Source of the DNA: a virus
Reading direction: 5' to 3' (one strand)
DNA length: 39,714 bases
Virus record (IMG/VR): IMGVR_UViG_3300034190_002502
Span: 1-39,714 of that record
In this document: positions 15,331 through 21,169 of the stretch, piece after piece
How positions within the stretch are numbered: the first letter of the stretch is position 1
Layout: each line of letters opens with the position of its first letter
Translations under genes and position numbers: made by a program
The notes under the pieces: generated by a model
What the model saw: only the letters and a program-made list of their open reading frames with translations
The model's database searches: none
Told to the model about the DNA's origin: nothing

Positions 15331-15404
15331 TAATCCAGGCATCTGATTACTACTCTTCGAGGTAACAGAGCACTGGGGGCAAATCGTGCCTTCAAATGTT
15401 AAGA

Positions 15405-15566
15405 TTAAGTTAAGGTATTTTCGGCACTATACTGTTTAAGGAAGTCTTCTGCACACATTATATGATACAACGTACTATCCATACCACTAGAACCACAAAT
15501 GTACCCTTCTGCATACATCTCTTTACCGTAAGCTATAAGTATCTTTAATAACTCCTCTTTACTCAT
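15405..15566 (-). CDS. Small hypothetical protein (53 aa)
   Basis: Starts MSKEELLKILIAYGKEMYAE and contains GYICGSSGMDS and a Cys near residue 38. Its ATG overlaps the TGA of the upstream membrane-protein gene (15563-15566). No family is recognised. It is the last gene of this minus operon. Confidence 0.65.
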   Translation of the reverse strand: MSKEELLKILIAYGKEMYAEGYICGSSGMDSTLYHIMCAEDFLKQYSAENTLT

Positions 15567-15706
15567 ACTTTGTATCTCTCTTCTATTTCTTTGAGTATCT
15601 TCTTTTCTGCTTTACTAACTCTGTGAGCTATCTTAATAAGCTGCACTGTCTTAACAACATAGTACGATGCTAGTCCAAAACATATTAACACCCATATAAT
15701 TTCCAT
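15563..15706 (-). CDS. Small single-span membrane protein (47 aa)
   Basis: Starts MEIIWVLICFGLASYYVVKT, a hydrophobic N-terminal helix, followed by a basic, amphipathic coiled-coil-like tail. AGGAG lies well placed before ATG 15706. No family is recognised; the architecture suits an inner-membrane micro-protein. Confidence 0.65.
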   Translation of the reverse strand: MEIIWVLICFGLASYYVVKTVQLIKIAHRVSKAEKKILKEIEERYKV

Positions 15707-15717
15707 TCTATTTCTCC

Positions 15718-16014
15718 TTAGTACGCTATGTACTTATCGTTATTGATCACTTCTTGTGCAATTCTCATATATTTTTTGTTTTCTTCCTTTACTAATTCAA
15801 ATCTAGTTGCCATACTAAAATTTTTAAATAATTCGTAGTGTTTAGACTTCTTAAAGTCTTTATTGCCTATCCAACCTTTTAACATACGACAACAACTGTC
15901 AAAAACTTCATCTGAGACAACATTGCTGTCGAATTTATAGTAAATATAAGAATTAACTAAAACGAAGTCTTGTAATCTATTAATCTCATCAACACCTTTC
16001 AAATGTTCTTTCAT
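15718..16014 (-). CDS. Small protein resembling the NAD-ligase Ia-domain hairpin
   Basis: A 98-aa protein. LVNSYIYYKFDSNVVSDEVF then DSCC resembles the YYxxDxPxxSDxxYD segment of the NAD-binding Ia domain of LigA-type ligases. No nucleotidyltransferase core follows, so it cannot be a ligase. Similar short phage proteins exist, but the role is unknown. ATG 16014 is chosen because GGAGGTG stands before it. Confidence 0.6.
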   Translation of the reverse strand: MKEHLKGVDEINRLQDFVLVNSYIYYKFDSNVVSDEVFDSCCRMLKGWIGNKDFKKSKHYELFKNFSMATRFELVKEENKKYMRIAQEVINNDKYIAY

Positions 16015-16046
16015 AGAAACACCTCCTCGCCACCTTATGTCACTCA

Positions 16047-16322
16047 TTACTCATTTTCTCCAACAATATGTAGTCCTCGTACACTTAATCTAGTACCATC
16101 TCTTAATGTAACACTCTCTATCTCTTTTTCAGCTATTGCTAGCGCTCTACCCATTGATGTACATTGTCTATTGTACGTTAAAGATACAATTCCTTTAGTT
16201 ACGGTGATAATAGCATCAGTGGCACCTGCTTCCCATAGAGCATCCTCTAATTCATCGGTTATTTTCTTAATACCTCTTATAGACACTCTAAATTCAAAAA
16301 ATGGATACTGTATATTAGTCAT
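16047..16322 (-). CDS. Hypothetical protein
   Basis: A 91-aa alpha/beta protein (IRGIKKITDELEDALWEAGATD, truncated here), with RALAIAEKEIESV further on. The rhythm suggests a ferredoxin-like fold. GGAGAGGAGAA precedes the ATG. No family is assigned with confidence. Confidence 0.65.
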   Translation of the reverse strand: MTNIQYPFFEFRVSIRGIKKITDELEDALWEAGATDAIITVTKGIVSLTYNRQCTSMGRALAIAEKEIESVTLRDGTRLSVRGLHIVGENE

Positions 16323-16540
16323 TTCTCCTCTCCTTTATGTTTACGGTTAAAATACCTTCTAACGCAATAACTTCTTATAGTACTAATTATAGTAAAGTAT
16401 ATCCCTATTGTAAAGTTCTCTGTCATATTTATATGTATGTCAAATACTGGGAATATAAGGAGTTGTGAGGCCATAGCCACTCCAAACCCTATTAATTGCT
16501 GTATAAGTGTTTCTATCTTCGCTTGTCTCTTAGTCTGCAT
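16319..16540 (-). CDS. Two-span phage membrane protein (DUF7220-like)
   Basis: A 73-aa protein starting MQTKRQAKIETLIQQLIGFG, with membrane helices at about residues 14-32 and 41-57 and ending in IRSYCVRRYFNRKHK. The QTKR-S/A-x-IE start, FPVF(D/G)I middle and (I/V)RSYxxRRxFN end match a short membrane-protein family frequent in phages of Gram-negative bacteria. The function is unknown. ATG 16540 is preferred to TTG 16546. Confidence 0.75.
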   Translation of the reverse strand: MQTKRQAKIETLIQQLIGFGVAMASQLLIFPVFDIHINMTENFTIGIYFTIISTIRSYCVRRYFNRKHKGEEK

Positions 16541-16763
16541 CTCCAATCACCGTTCCCACTTGTTTAATTAAAGTTTGGTTAGCTTTTGTTAGTTTAGCTG
16601 GCTCTAATTGTGTAAGTCTATGATATTCTGCTAAAGCCACCCTATTTACATCAATAATAGGTAACCACTCTCCGTCATATAGATAAAACCTTACATTCTC
16701 TAGCTTAATAGGGTATCCTAGGCCGTGATATATGTATTCTGCCACTTCTTTAGTATTAGACAT
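16530..16763 (-). CDS. Hypothetical protein
   Basis: A 77-aa protein (MSNTKEVAEYIYHGLGYPIK and onward). AGGAG lies eight bases before ATG 16763; GTG 16772 is the alternative. It overlaps the downstream membrane-protein gene by 11 bases. No family is recognised. Confidence 0.65.
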   Translation of the reverse strand: MSNTKEVAEYIYHGLGYPIKLENVRFYLYDGEWLPIIDVNRVALAEYHRLTQLEPAKLTKANQTLIKQVGTVIGDAD

Positions 16764-16998
16764 CGTATTCACTCCTAAATGCGTTTATCTTCTCTTCTAT
16801 AAGCCCACTAACAGCTTGAGAGGCGCTTAAATGGATAGTTACAAGGTCAGTAGCTAATTGTTTTAATGCTGGGTCTACTTCTTCATCCTCTAGGAGTTCA
16901 GCGTACCCTAACAACCCATCTATATAATCATCAAGGGCCCCAATCAAATTAACACTGTCATCTTTCTTATTACCTGGAAACTCTACTATATTAGTCAT
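16756..16998 (-). CDS. Hypothetical acidic helical protein
   Basis: An 80-aa protein with LIGALDDYIDGLLGYAELLE, acidic and helical. An 85-base gap precedes it. No family is recognised. Confidence 0.65.
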   Translation of the reverse strand: MTNIVEFPGNKKDDSVNLIGALDDYIDGLLGYAELLEDEEVDPALKQLATDLVTIHLSASQAVSGLIEEKINAFRSEYDV

Positions 16999-17083
16999 TT
17001 TATAATCCTATTGTAGTGTACTTTAAGTGTATTTTACACCTCAAAACGCCTTTAATCCTAGTATGTTAGGACGTAAAGTATAG

Positions 17084-17515
17084 TTATGATATTCTCCTAA
17101 TCTTAAACCCCATATAGCTTTGTCTCATAGAATTATTAGCTACAGACCCTAAACCACTAGGAAGTATACCCATATCCTCAGCAAATTCCTTAATATTGTA
17201 TATAGTTTCGCTAAACCCACATGGATGTGTCACAAACCATGATTTAACTACTTTTTCTTTCTTTTTCTTCTCTCTAACAAATAAATGTCCTGCTTTCACC
17301 TTATCAGATAACATCTTACCTATATTAAGTGGTACGGTGGCGTCAGTTCCTCCACCTAAGGCGTCTACAACCATGCTCTCGGGGATAACTCGGAATATCT
17401 TAGCACATATGGGGCCTTCTAAAAACTCCGTGTCACCAGCCACACAGGCATCATGAACCATGGTTAATAAAAGCAACATATTTCCATCTTGTGTTAATTC
17501 AGCAACACTACTCAT
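17084..17515 (-). CDS. Putative DNA-binding protein with NUMOD/HTH-like C terminus
   Basis: A 143-aa protein. The last 55 residues (HPCGFSETIYNIKEFAEDMG, then LPSGLGSVANN, then YMGFKIRRIS) follow the P-x-G-x-x-x-x-I-x-N-(I/L)-x-x-F-x-x-x-x-G-L-x-x-S-x-L-x-x-V...GF/W pattern of the small helix-turn-helix modules on phage homing nucleases. No nuclease domain is visible in it, but the GIY-YIG gene is two genes away. A KKKKEK linker precedes the module. Confidence 0.65.
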   Translation of the reverse strand: MSSVAELTQDGNMLLLLTMVHDACVAGDTEFLEGPICAKIFRVIPESMVVDALGGGTDATVPLNIGKMLSDKVKAGHLFVREKKKKEKVVKSWFVTHPCGFSETIYNIKEFAEDMGILPSGLGSVANNSMRQSYMGFKIRRIS

Positions 17516-17516
17516 A

Positions 17517-18497
17517 TTATTTCTCCTTGAAATCTAATTGTAGTTGTTTAATCTCTTCATCTGTACGTTCTTCGTACCCAAATTCTAAATCATTAAAGAT
17601 GTGTGTTAATTCTCTCTTCAAACTTCTCACACCCATCTCACTATCTAATGCTAATTTAATTATAGTATCTTCCTGGTCTTTGTCAAGGTAATCAGGAACA
17701 TTAATACCCATTAATTTTAATTCATTCACTTTACCAGGGAGTAACACTGTATTTAATATAGTTCTCATTGTGTCTTCTGTCAAAACTTCTAATCTAACGA
17801 TATTACTAAGTCTACCTACTAGTTCAGGCATCAACCCGTAATTAATAATGTCTCTATCGGTAATTGTAGTGTCCAACTCTGTTACTTCAGCCTTATGGAA
17901 GCCAATAGACGTTGGTGTGTGCGTTTCTTTCTTTAAATCAGCAAATGCACCGGCTAATACGAAAGACACCTTGCTGAACGCCTTATCGCTCTCTAAGATA
18001 GATAATAAACCAGATTGTATCTGTCTGTTCCAGTTACCTGAGCTTTCAAATGCTTTAGCTAACTTATCAATCTCATCAATAAATACAACTGTCTGATCAA
18101 TAGTACCTTCTAATGAATGATATCCATTACCTGGTTCATCTACAAGTCTTTGGGCATTCTCATAAACCATCTTAAGTACATACTTAGCGTCTTGGTCTGT
18201 TTTACCGCCTGTAGGCTCTAATCTAGTAGCATCAATACAAACTAATGGAAAATCAACAAGTTTCTGTAGTGTCTGCATTAAGAACGTCTTACCAGTACCA
18301 GACTTACCTATCAACATACAACTAGATGTCTGTACATCCGCAGTCTCATCACCATACATAGGAGCTAAGTACTTATAGTAATGAGCCATCTTACTTCTAT
18401 TAACTAAAGATATCAAAACTTTCTTAGCTTCTGTGTGTCCAATAACTAGTTTATCAAATTCAACTAATAACTCTGCATTCGTCCGGTTATGTATCAT
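17517..18497 (-). CDS. ClpX-like AAA+ ATPase without zinc-binding domain
   Basis: A 326-aa protein collinear with the ClpX AAA+ core: VIGHTEAKK, Walker A GKSGTGKT at about residues 64-71, Walker B VVFIDEID at about 137-144, GAFADL, MPELVGRL with the arginine finger at about 229, and GVRSLKRELT as sensor 2. A SIGF tripeptide loop (about 197-200) matches the ClpP-docking IGF loop. The N-terminal zinc domain is absent. The pore-1 GYVG reads GGKT (about 97-100) and the second Arg of the sensor-2 motif reads Lys. It may subvert host ClpP or remodel a protein complex. Confidence 0.92.
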   Translation of the reverse strand: MIHNRTNAELLVEFDKLVIGHTEAKKVLISLVNRSKMAHYYKYLAPMYGDETADVQTSSCMLIGKSGTGKTFLMQTLQKLVDFPLVCIDATRLEPTGGKTDQDAKYVLKMVYENAQRLVDEPGNGYHSLEGTIDQTVVFIDEIDKLAKAFESSGNWNRQIQSGLLSILESDKAFSKVSFVLAGAFADLKKETHTPTSIGFHKAEVTELDTTITDRDIINYGLMPELVGRLSNIVRLEVLTEDTMRTILNTVLLPGKVNELKLMGINVPDYLDKDQEDTIIKLALDSEMGVRSLKRELTHIFNDLEFGYEERTDEEIKQLQLDFKEK

Positions 18498-18514
18498 GGT
18501 GTAACTCCTTTTAA

Positions 18515-18904
18515 TTAGTTATTCACATTTAGTAAGTTCTCTAAACCGTAATTCAATATTTCTTTACTTTCCTTAAGTCTAGCTTCTTCTAAAGTGTTTG
18601 TCAAGGAAATAACTTCGAAACTTATAGCTTTTTCATTTAATGTCTTAGATATACCTGAGTTACCTAGCAAATGGTGGGTACGTCTATTACGTATTAGCCC
18701 ATAACCTATATAAATACCAGAAGGGAATACAGCTTTATACACTCCAATACCTTCCGATAAACCTAAGGCCTTATCATAAGCACTCTTTAACCCTTCTTTA
18801 CCTTCCCGCCACTCTTTATGGTAATTATCTAGTTTATCTTTGTTTTTAACCCTGTAGGCTTTACTATATTCTTTCATGTAAGCTTTTCTATCAAAGCCAG
18901 TCAT
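18515..18904 (-). CDS. GIY-YIG endonuclease-like protein
   Basis: A 129-aa protein. The core starts GVYKAVFPSGIYIGYG (GVY at about residues 54-56, YIG at about 65-67), with Arg at about 74, Glu at about 112 in LKESKE and Asn near the C terminus, as in GIY-YIG nucleases. The first 40 residues (YMKEYSKAYRVKNKDKL and onward) are a basic helix seen in phage homing endonucleases. It may be a free-standing homing nuclease. It starts within the stop of the upstream gene (TAATG). Confidence 0.82.
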   Translation of the reverse strand: MTGFDRKAYMKEYSKAYRVKNKDKLDNYHKEWREGKEGLKSAYDKALGLSEGIGVYKAVFPSGIYIGYGLIRNRRTHHLLGNSGISKTLNEKAISFEVISLTNTLEEARLKESKEILNYGLENLLNVNN

Positions 18905-19149
18905 TATAACACCCTCTCTATAGTATGAACATTATTAATAAGGTCAGCATCTGTTAATTCATGTACAATGTCAAAATACGCCTCGTGTACTGATGGTACA
19001 TCCTTAAAGAAACAAATTAAAGCATGTCCTTTACTTCTATTTACATGTACTTCAAACTGATTACCTATATTACCACTTCCTGCTTCTTCTAATCTATCCT
19101 TAACATTCTCTATATAAACATTCTTAAGTATCACATCAAAATTAAACAT
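18904..19149 (-). CDS. Hypothetical protein, first gene of the ClpX-like operon
   Basis: An 81-aa protein (MFNFDVILKNVYIENVKDRL and onward) with ferredoxin-like alpha/beta rhythm. ATG 19149 has AAGGAG seven bases upstream. It follows the minus promoter at 19180-19207. No family is recognised. Confidence 0.7.
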   Translation of the reverse strand: MFNFDVILKNVYIENVKDRLEEAGSGNIGNQFEVHVNRSKGHALICFFKDVPSVHEAYFDIVHELTDADLINNVHTIERVL

Positions 19150-19179
19150 TCTCAAACTCCTTTTTGTTTGTATATCTTA

Positions 19180-19207
19180 AATATAACACATATTCAGAAT
19201 TATGCAA
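19180..19207 (-). promoter_or_regulatory. Sigma70 promoter for the ClpX-like operon
   Basis: On the minus strand, TTGCAT (19202-19207), a 16-bp spacer and TATATT (19180-19185), about 30 bases before ATG 19149. Divergent from P1-plus. Confidence 0.7.
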
Positions 19208-19278
19208 GGAATTAATTAAAAATAATCAAAATAAACACAAATAGTCATGTTATTCATAGTTTATCCATACTTTATACC

Positions 19279-19307
19279 TTGACAACTTAGTCAGAAGTCA
19301 TTATAAT
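19279..19307 (+). promoter_or_regulatory. Sigma70 promoter P1-plus, upstream of cassette B
   Basis: TTGACA (19279-19284), a 17-bp spacer and TATAAT (19302-19307), a full consensus match. It lies directly before cassette B and about 700 bases before the first structural-operon gene, so its first product is the cassette RNA. A near DnaA-box (TTATCCATA, 19261-19269) stands just upstream. Confidence 0.92.
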
Positions 19308-19320
19308 AACCTTAAGGTTT

Positions 19321-19499
19321 TAAACATATATGAACGAAGTGAATAAACAGAAACAGATGATTAAGCTGTAAGCTTGAATGTCTCAGGACTTTTGGGTTAA
19401 TTTGATTTAAGTTTACTTAATGAAATAACAGGAAAGAGACAATGAAGGAACTGAATTGTATTATATGTTCTTCATGTTAAGAAAACACAAGAATATTAA
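19321..19499 (+). repeat. Hub cassette, copy B (inverted homologue of 9896-10080)
   Basis: It aligns with the minus strand of 10080-9896 block by block: ATGATTAAGCT, AGCTTGAATG, AAGTTTACTTA, AACAGGAA, TATTATAT, AACACAA. It carries the conserved hairpin at 19361-19377 (TTAAGCT/AGCTTGA) with a GTA loop in place of TT in copy A. It is bounded by P1-plus and P2-plus as copy A is by its own pair. No frame of useful length is shared. The role is unknown: leader RNA, small RNA, operator or origin. Confidence 0.85.
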
Positions 19500-19543
19500 C
19501 ATAACACAAGAGTCATGTTAAAGAATTCTGATTATCTTAACAT
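19474..19543 (+). promoter_or_regulatory. Cluster of ATGTTAAGA-type inverted motifs (possible operator)
   Basis: ATGTTAAGA (19474-19482), TATTAACAT (19494-19502), ATGTTAAAGA (19515-19524) and TCTTAACAT (19535-19543) lie in alternating orientation just before the late promoter P2-plus. The last two form an inverted repeat. The arrangement suits binding of a dimeric regulator. Confidence 0.5.
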
Positions 19544-19569
19544 ATAATGTAAATAGTTAAATAAAACAC

Positions 19570-19598
19570 TTGACACAGCAATAAGCTTATGTTATAAT
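19570..19598 (+). promoter_or_regulatory. Sigma70 promoter P2-plus (late operon)
   Basis: TTGACA (19570-19575), a 17-bp spacer and TATAAT (19593-19598), a full consensus match. The transcript should begin near 19605 and carry a leader of about 400 nt before the holin ATG. Confidence 0.92.
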
Positions 19599-19604
19599 AG
19601 TGTC

Positions 19605-20007
19605 TAATAACAAGAAAGTATTTTAAGTACTCTCCTCTAGGTTTGAGTTTACCTATATAGTTTGTTCCTAACCGGAAATTCCACAAGCTATATGAAAAGC
19701 TCCTCTATTTAGACGGTTACATAGTTACTGCCAGTTGGCGCTTGGTATGCCTAGTAATCGAGACAACCTAATAAAGATGGTAATAGCCAATTTAACTTCT
19801 CCCGAAGTTACGGAATCATTTGCTTGGTTCCACCTTTTTCCCAAGTGTAGGCCGTTACGCCATTCATGCAGGGGAACGTTGAGGAGACCTTACTATGTAA
19901 GCGTCCTCATACCCGACAAGGAAACAGCTGATAAAAAGGCGAGAGCTAAGCACCTCTATAAAGTGCCCCTAATTATAATAAGAACAATAAAGAAGAATAA
20001 TAATAAT
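19605..20007 (+). ncRNA. Structured 5' leader of the late operon
   Basis: About 400 untranslated bases between P2-plus and the holin gene. Clear hairpins include 19793-19810 (TAACTTC-tccc-GAAGTTA) and a two-tier stem at 19880-19909 (TGAGGA/TCCTCA enclosing CTTAC-tat-GTAAG). Shorter stems are GCCA-gt-TGGC near 19730-19740 and GCAC/GTGC near 19949-19966. The frame open from 19735 gives an unlikely protein. It could be an antitermination leader, a processed RNA or a packaging signal; no known RNA class is recognised. Confidence 0.55.
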
Positions 20008-20484
20008 ATGTTAAGCCTCCTAATAGCTCCAATCACAGCATTACTCGAAAGAATAATACCAGACCCGGAAAAAGCAGCCGAAGCAAAAGCCGAAATGATG
20101 TCTATCATGGTAGAGGCTAACGCCAAAGAGATCGAAGCCAAATCTAAAGTAATTATCGCAGAAGCTAAGGGTGAGTCTTGGTTACAACGTAACTGGAGAC
20201 CTATTATAGCTTTATCCTTTGGTATAGAGACTGTCATTATAACAGCCTTCCAGTTTATTATATTTCCCTTACTTGGGATATTCGGGTTTGAAATACATTC
20301 ACTACCGATGCCAGCTGAGTTATGGTGGGTAAACGGAATATGTATTACAGGATATATAGGTTCTCGAGGATATGAGAAAACTACCAGGATGAAGACGGAT
20401 AAGGACTTATTCGATGCTGCTCGTTCTGTTAACGGGTATTTAACCCAAGAGCAAGTTGATAGGATAAAGACAAATGGATCATGA
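20008..20484 (+). CDS. Holin of the 3TM GTA/phage type
   Basis: A 158-aa protein: IPDPEKAAEAKAEMM, a long Ala/Lys/Glu helix, then SWLQRNWRPIIALSF, and two to three hydrophobic segments at about residues 68-90 and 97-118. The PDPxKAAEA...SWLQRNWRP pattern marks the three-TM holin family first described for gene-transfer-agent release. It permeabilises the inner membrane so that the lysozyme (10823-11536) can reach the cell wall. ATG 20008 fits the family start; its SD is weak (AAGAAG), so lysis timing may depend on the leader. Confidence 0.85.
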   Translation: MLSLLIAPITALLERIIPDPEKAAEAKAEMMSIMVEANAKEIEAKSKVIIAEAKGESWLQRNWRPIIALSFGIETVIITAFQFIIFPLLGIFGFEIHSLPMPAELWWVNGICITGYIGSRGYEKTTRMKTDKDLFDAARSVNGYLTQEQVDRIKTNGS

Positions 20485-20713
20485 AACTTTAGTAATAGCT
20501 AAACAGATAATAGTATATGCACTGGGCCCTATAATGGGTCTTTTTGCGTGGGTAGGTAAGAAGATGCACAAAGAAGTTGAAAACAACAAAAGAGATATAA
20601 ATGATTTAAAGATATCTCACGCTGTGCAAGGATCACAGTTGAAAGACCTCAAGGAAGACGTACACCAAATTAATAAGAAACTCGATAAGATATTGGACAG
20701 AGTAAGTAAATAA
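20474..20713 (+). CDS. Membrane-anchored coiled-coil protein (XhlA-like, lysis accessory)
   Basis: A 79-aa protein with one membrane helix at about residues 8-26 and a coiled coil to the end (LKDLKEDVHQINKKLDKIL). This layout is seen in XhlA-type and other holin-associated proteins. It overlaps the holin gene by 11 bases. A holin partner or antiholin role is inferred from context. Confidence 0.65.
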   Translation: MDHETLVIAKQIIVYALGPIMGLFAWVGKKMHKEVENNKRDINDLKISHAVQGSQLKDLKEDVHQINKKLDKILDRVSK

Positions 20714-20716
20714 CCT

Positions 20717-21169
20717 ATGGGTAGAAAATCCTTGTATAAGAAAAAGTACGCTAAAGACCTAATTAATGGTATGCGACAAAACCCTAAAGCCTCAATCGAA
20801 AGATGTTGTCAGGCCTGGGGAGTAGTACGTTCTACGTATTATGCTTGGATTGATAAATACCCCGAGTTTGCCAAGGCAGCTGAAATAGGTGAGCGAGATT
20901 ATCAAATAGCCTTCCACGATTTAATGGTAGATAATGCCACAGGAGAAGTTAGAGGTAATGCTGGTGTATTAGCACTTATGGCTAAGAACATCTTAAAGTG
21001 GTCTGATAAAGTAGAGATAGAAGCTACAGGGCCAGAGAAAATAAATAGAATTGAAATAGAAGTGTTACAAGATAAGCGTTCGGAGTTCGAGAACAGCGAA
21101 CAAGACCTTTTAAATCACATTGAAATTGAAGATGGTGAGTATATAGAGCATGACAACAAAGAAGATTAG
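20717..21169 (+). CDS. terS: Terminase small subunit
   Basis: A 150-aa protein with an N-terminal helix-turn-helix (ASIERCCQAWGVVRSTYYAW, then KYPEFAKAAE) of the terminase small-subunit type, a helical oligomerisation core and an acidic tail (EIEDGEYIEHDNKED). It recognises the packaging site and stimulates the large subunit, whose gene it overlaps by 20 bases. Confidence 0.9.
   Translation: MGRKSLYKKKYAKDLINGMRQNPKASIERCCQAWGVVRSTYYAWIDKYPEFAKAAEIGERDYQIAFHDLMVDNATGEVRGNAGVLALMAKNILKWSDKVEIEATGPEKINRIEIEVLQDKRSEFENSEQDLLNHIEIEDGEYIEHDNKED

Larger units (their letters stand above)
15031..15404. other. GC-rich, folded non-coding island between convergent operons
   Basis: This 374-base gap separates the ends of a plus and a minus operon. 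It is far richer in G+C than the rest, especially 15130-15290, which includes C-rich tracts and CCCCGGGG at 15221-15228. Several hairpins can be drawn: 15050-15085, 15096-15115 (ACACAGCC/GGCT-a-GTGT), 15157-15172 (AGCC/GGCT), 15202-15230 (GGCCCC/GGGGTC) and CCCAC/GTGGG near 15244-15263. No tRNA or coding gene was recognised. It may hold an RNA, a packaging site, terminators or foreign DNA. Confidence 0.7.

Noticed and set aside
19735-20007. N-terminal extension of the holin frame beginning at 19735
   Set aside because: The extension has no SD and does not resemble a phage protein. The holin family start fits ATG 20008, and the DNA there folds into hairpins, so it is treated as leader RNA.
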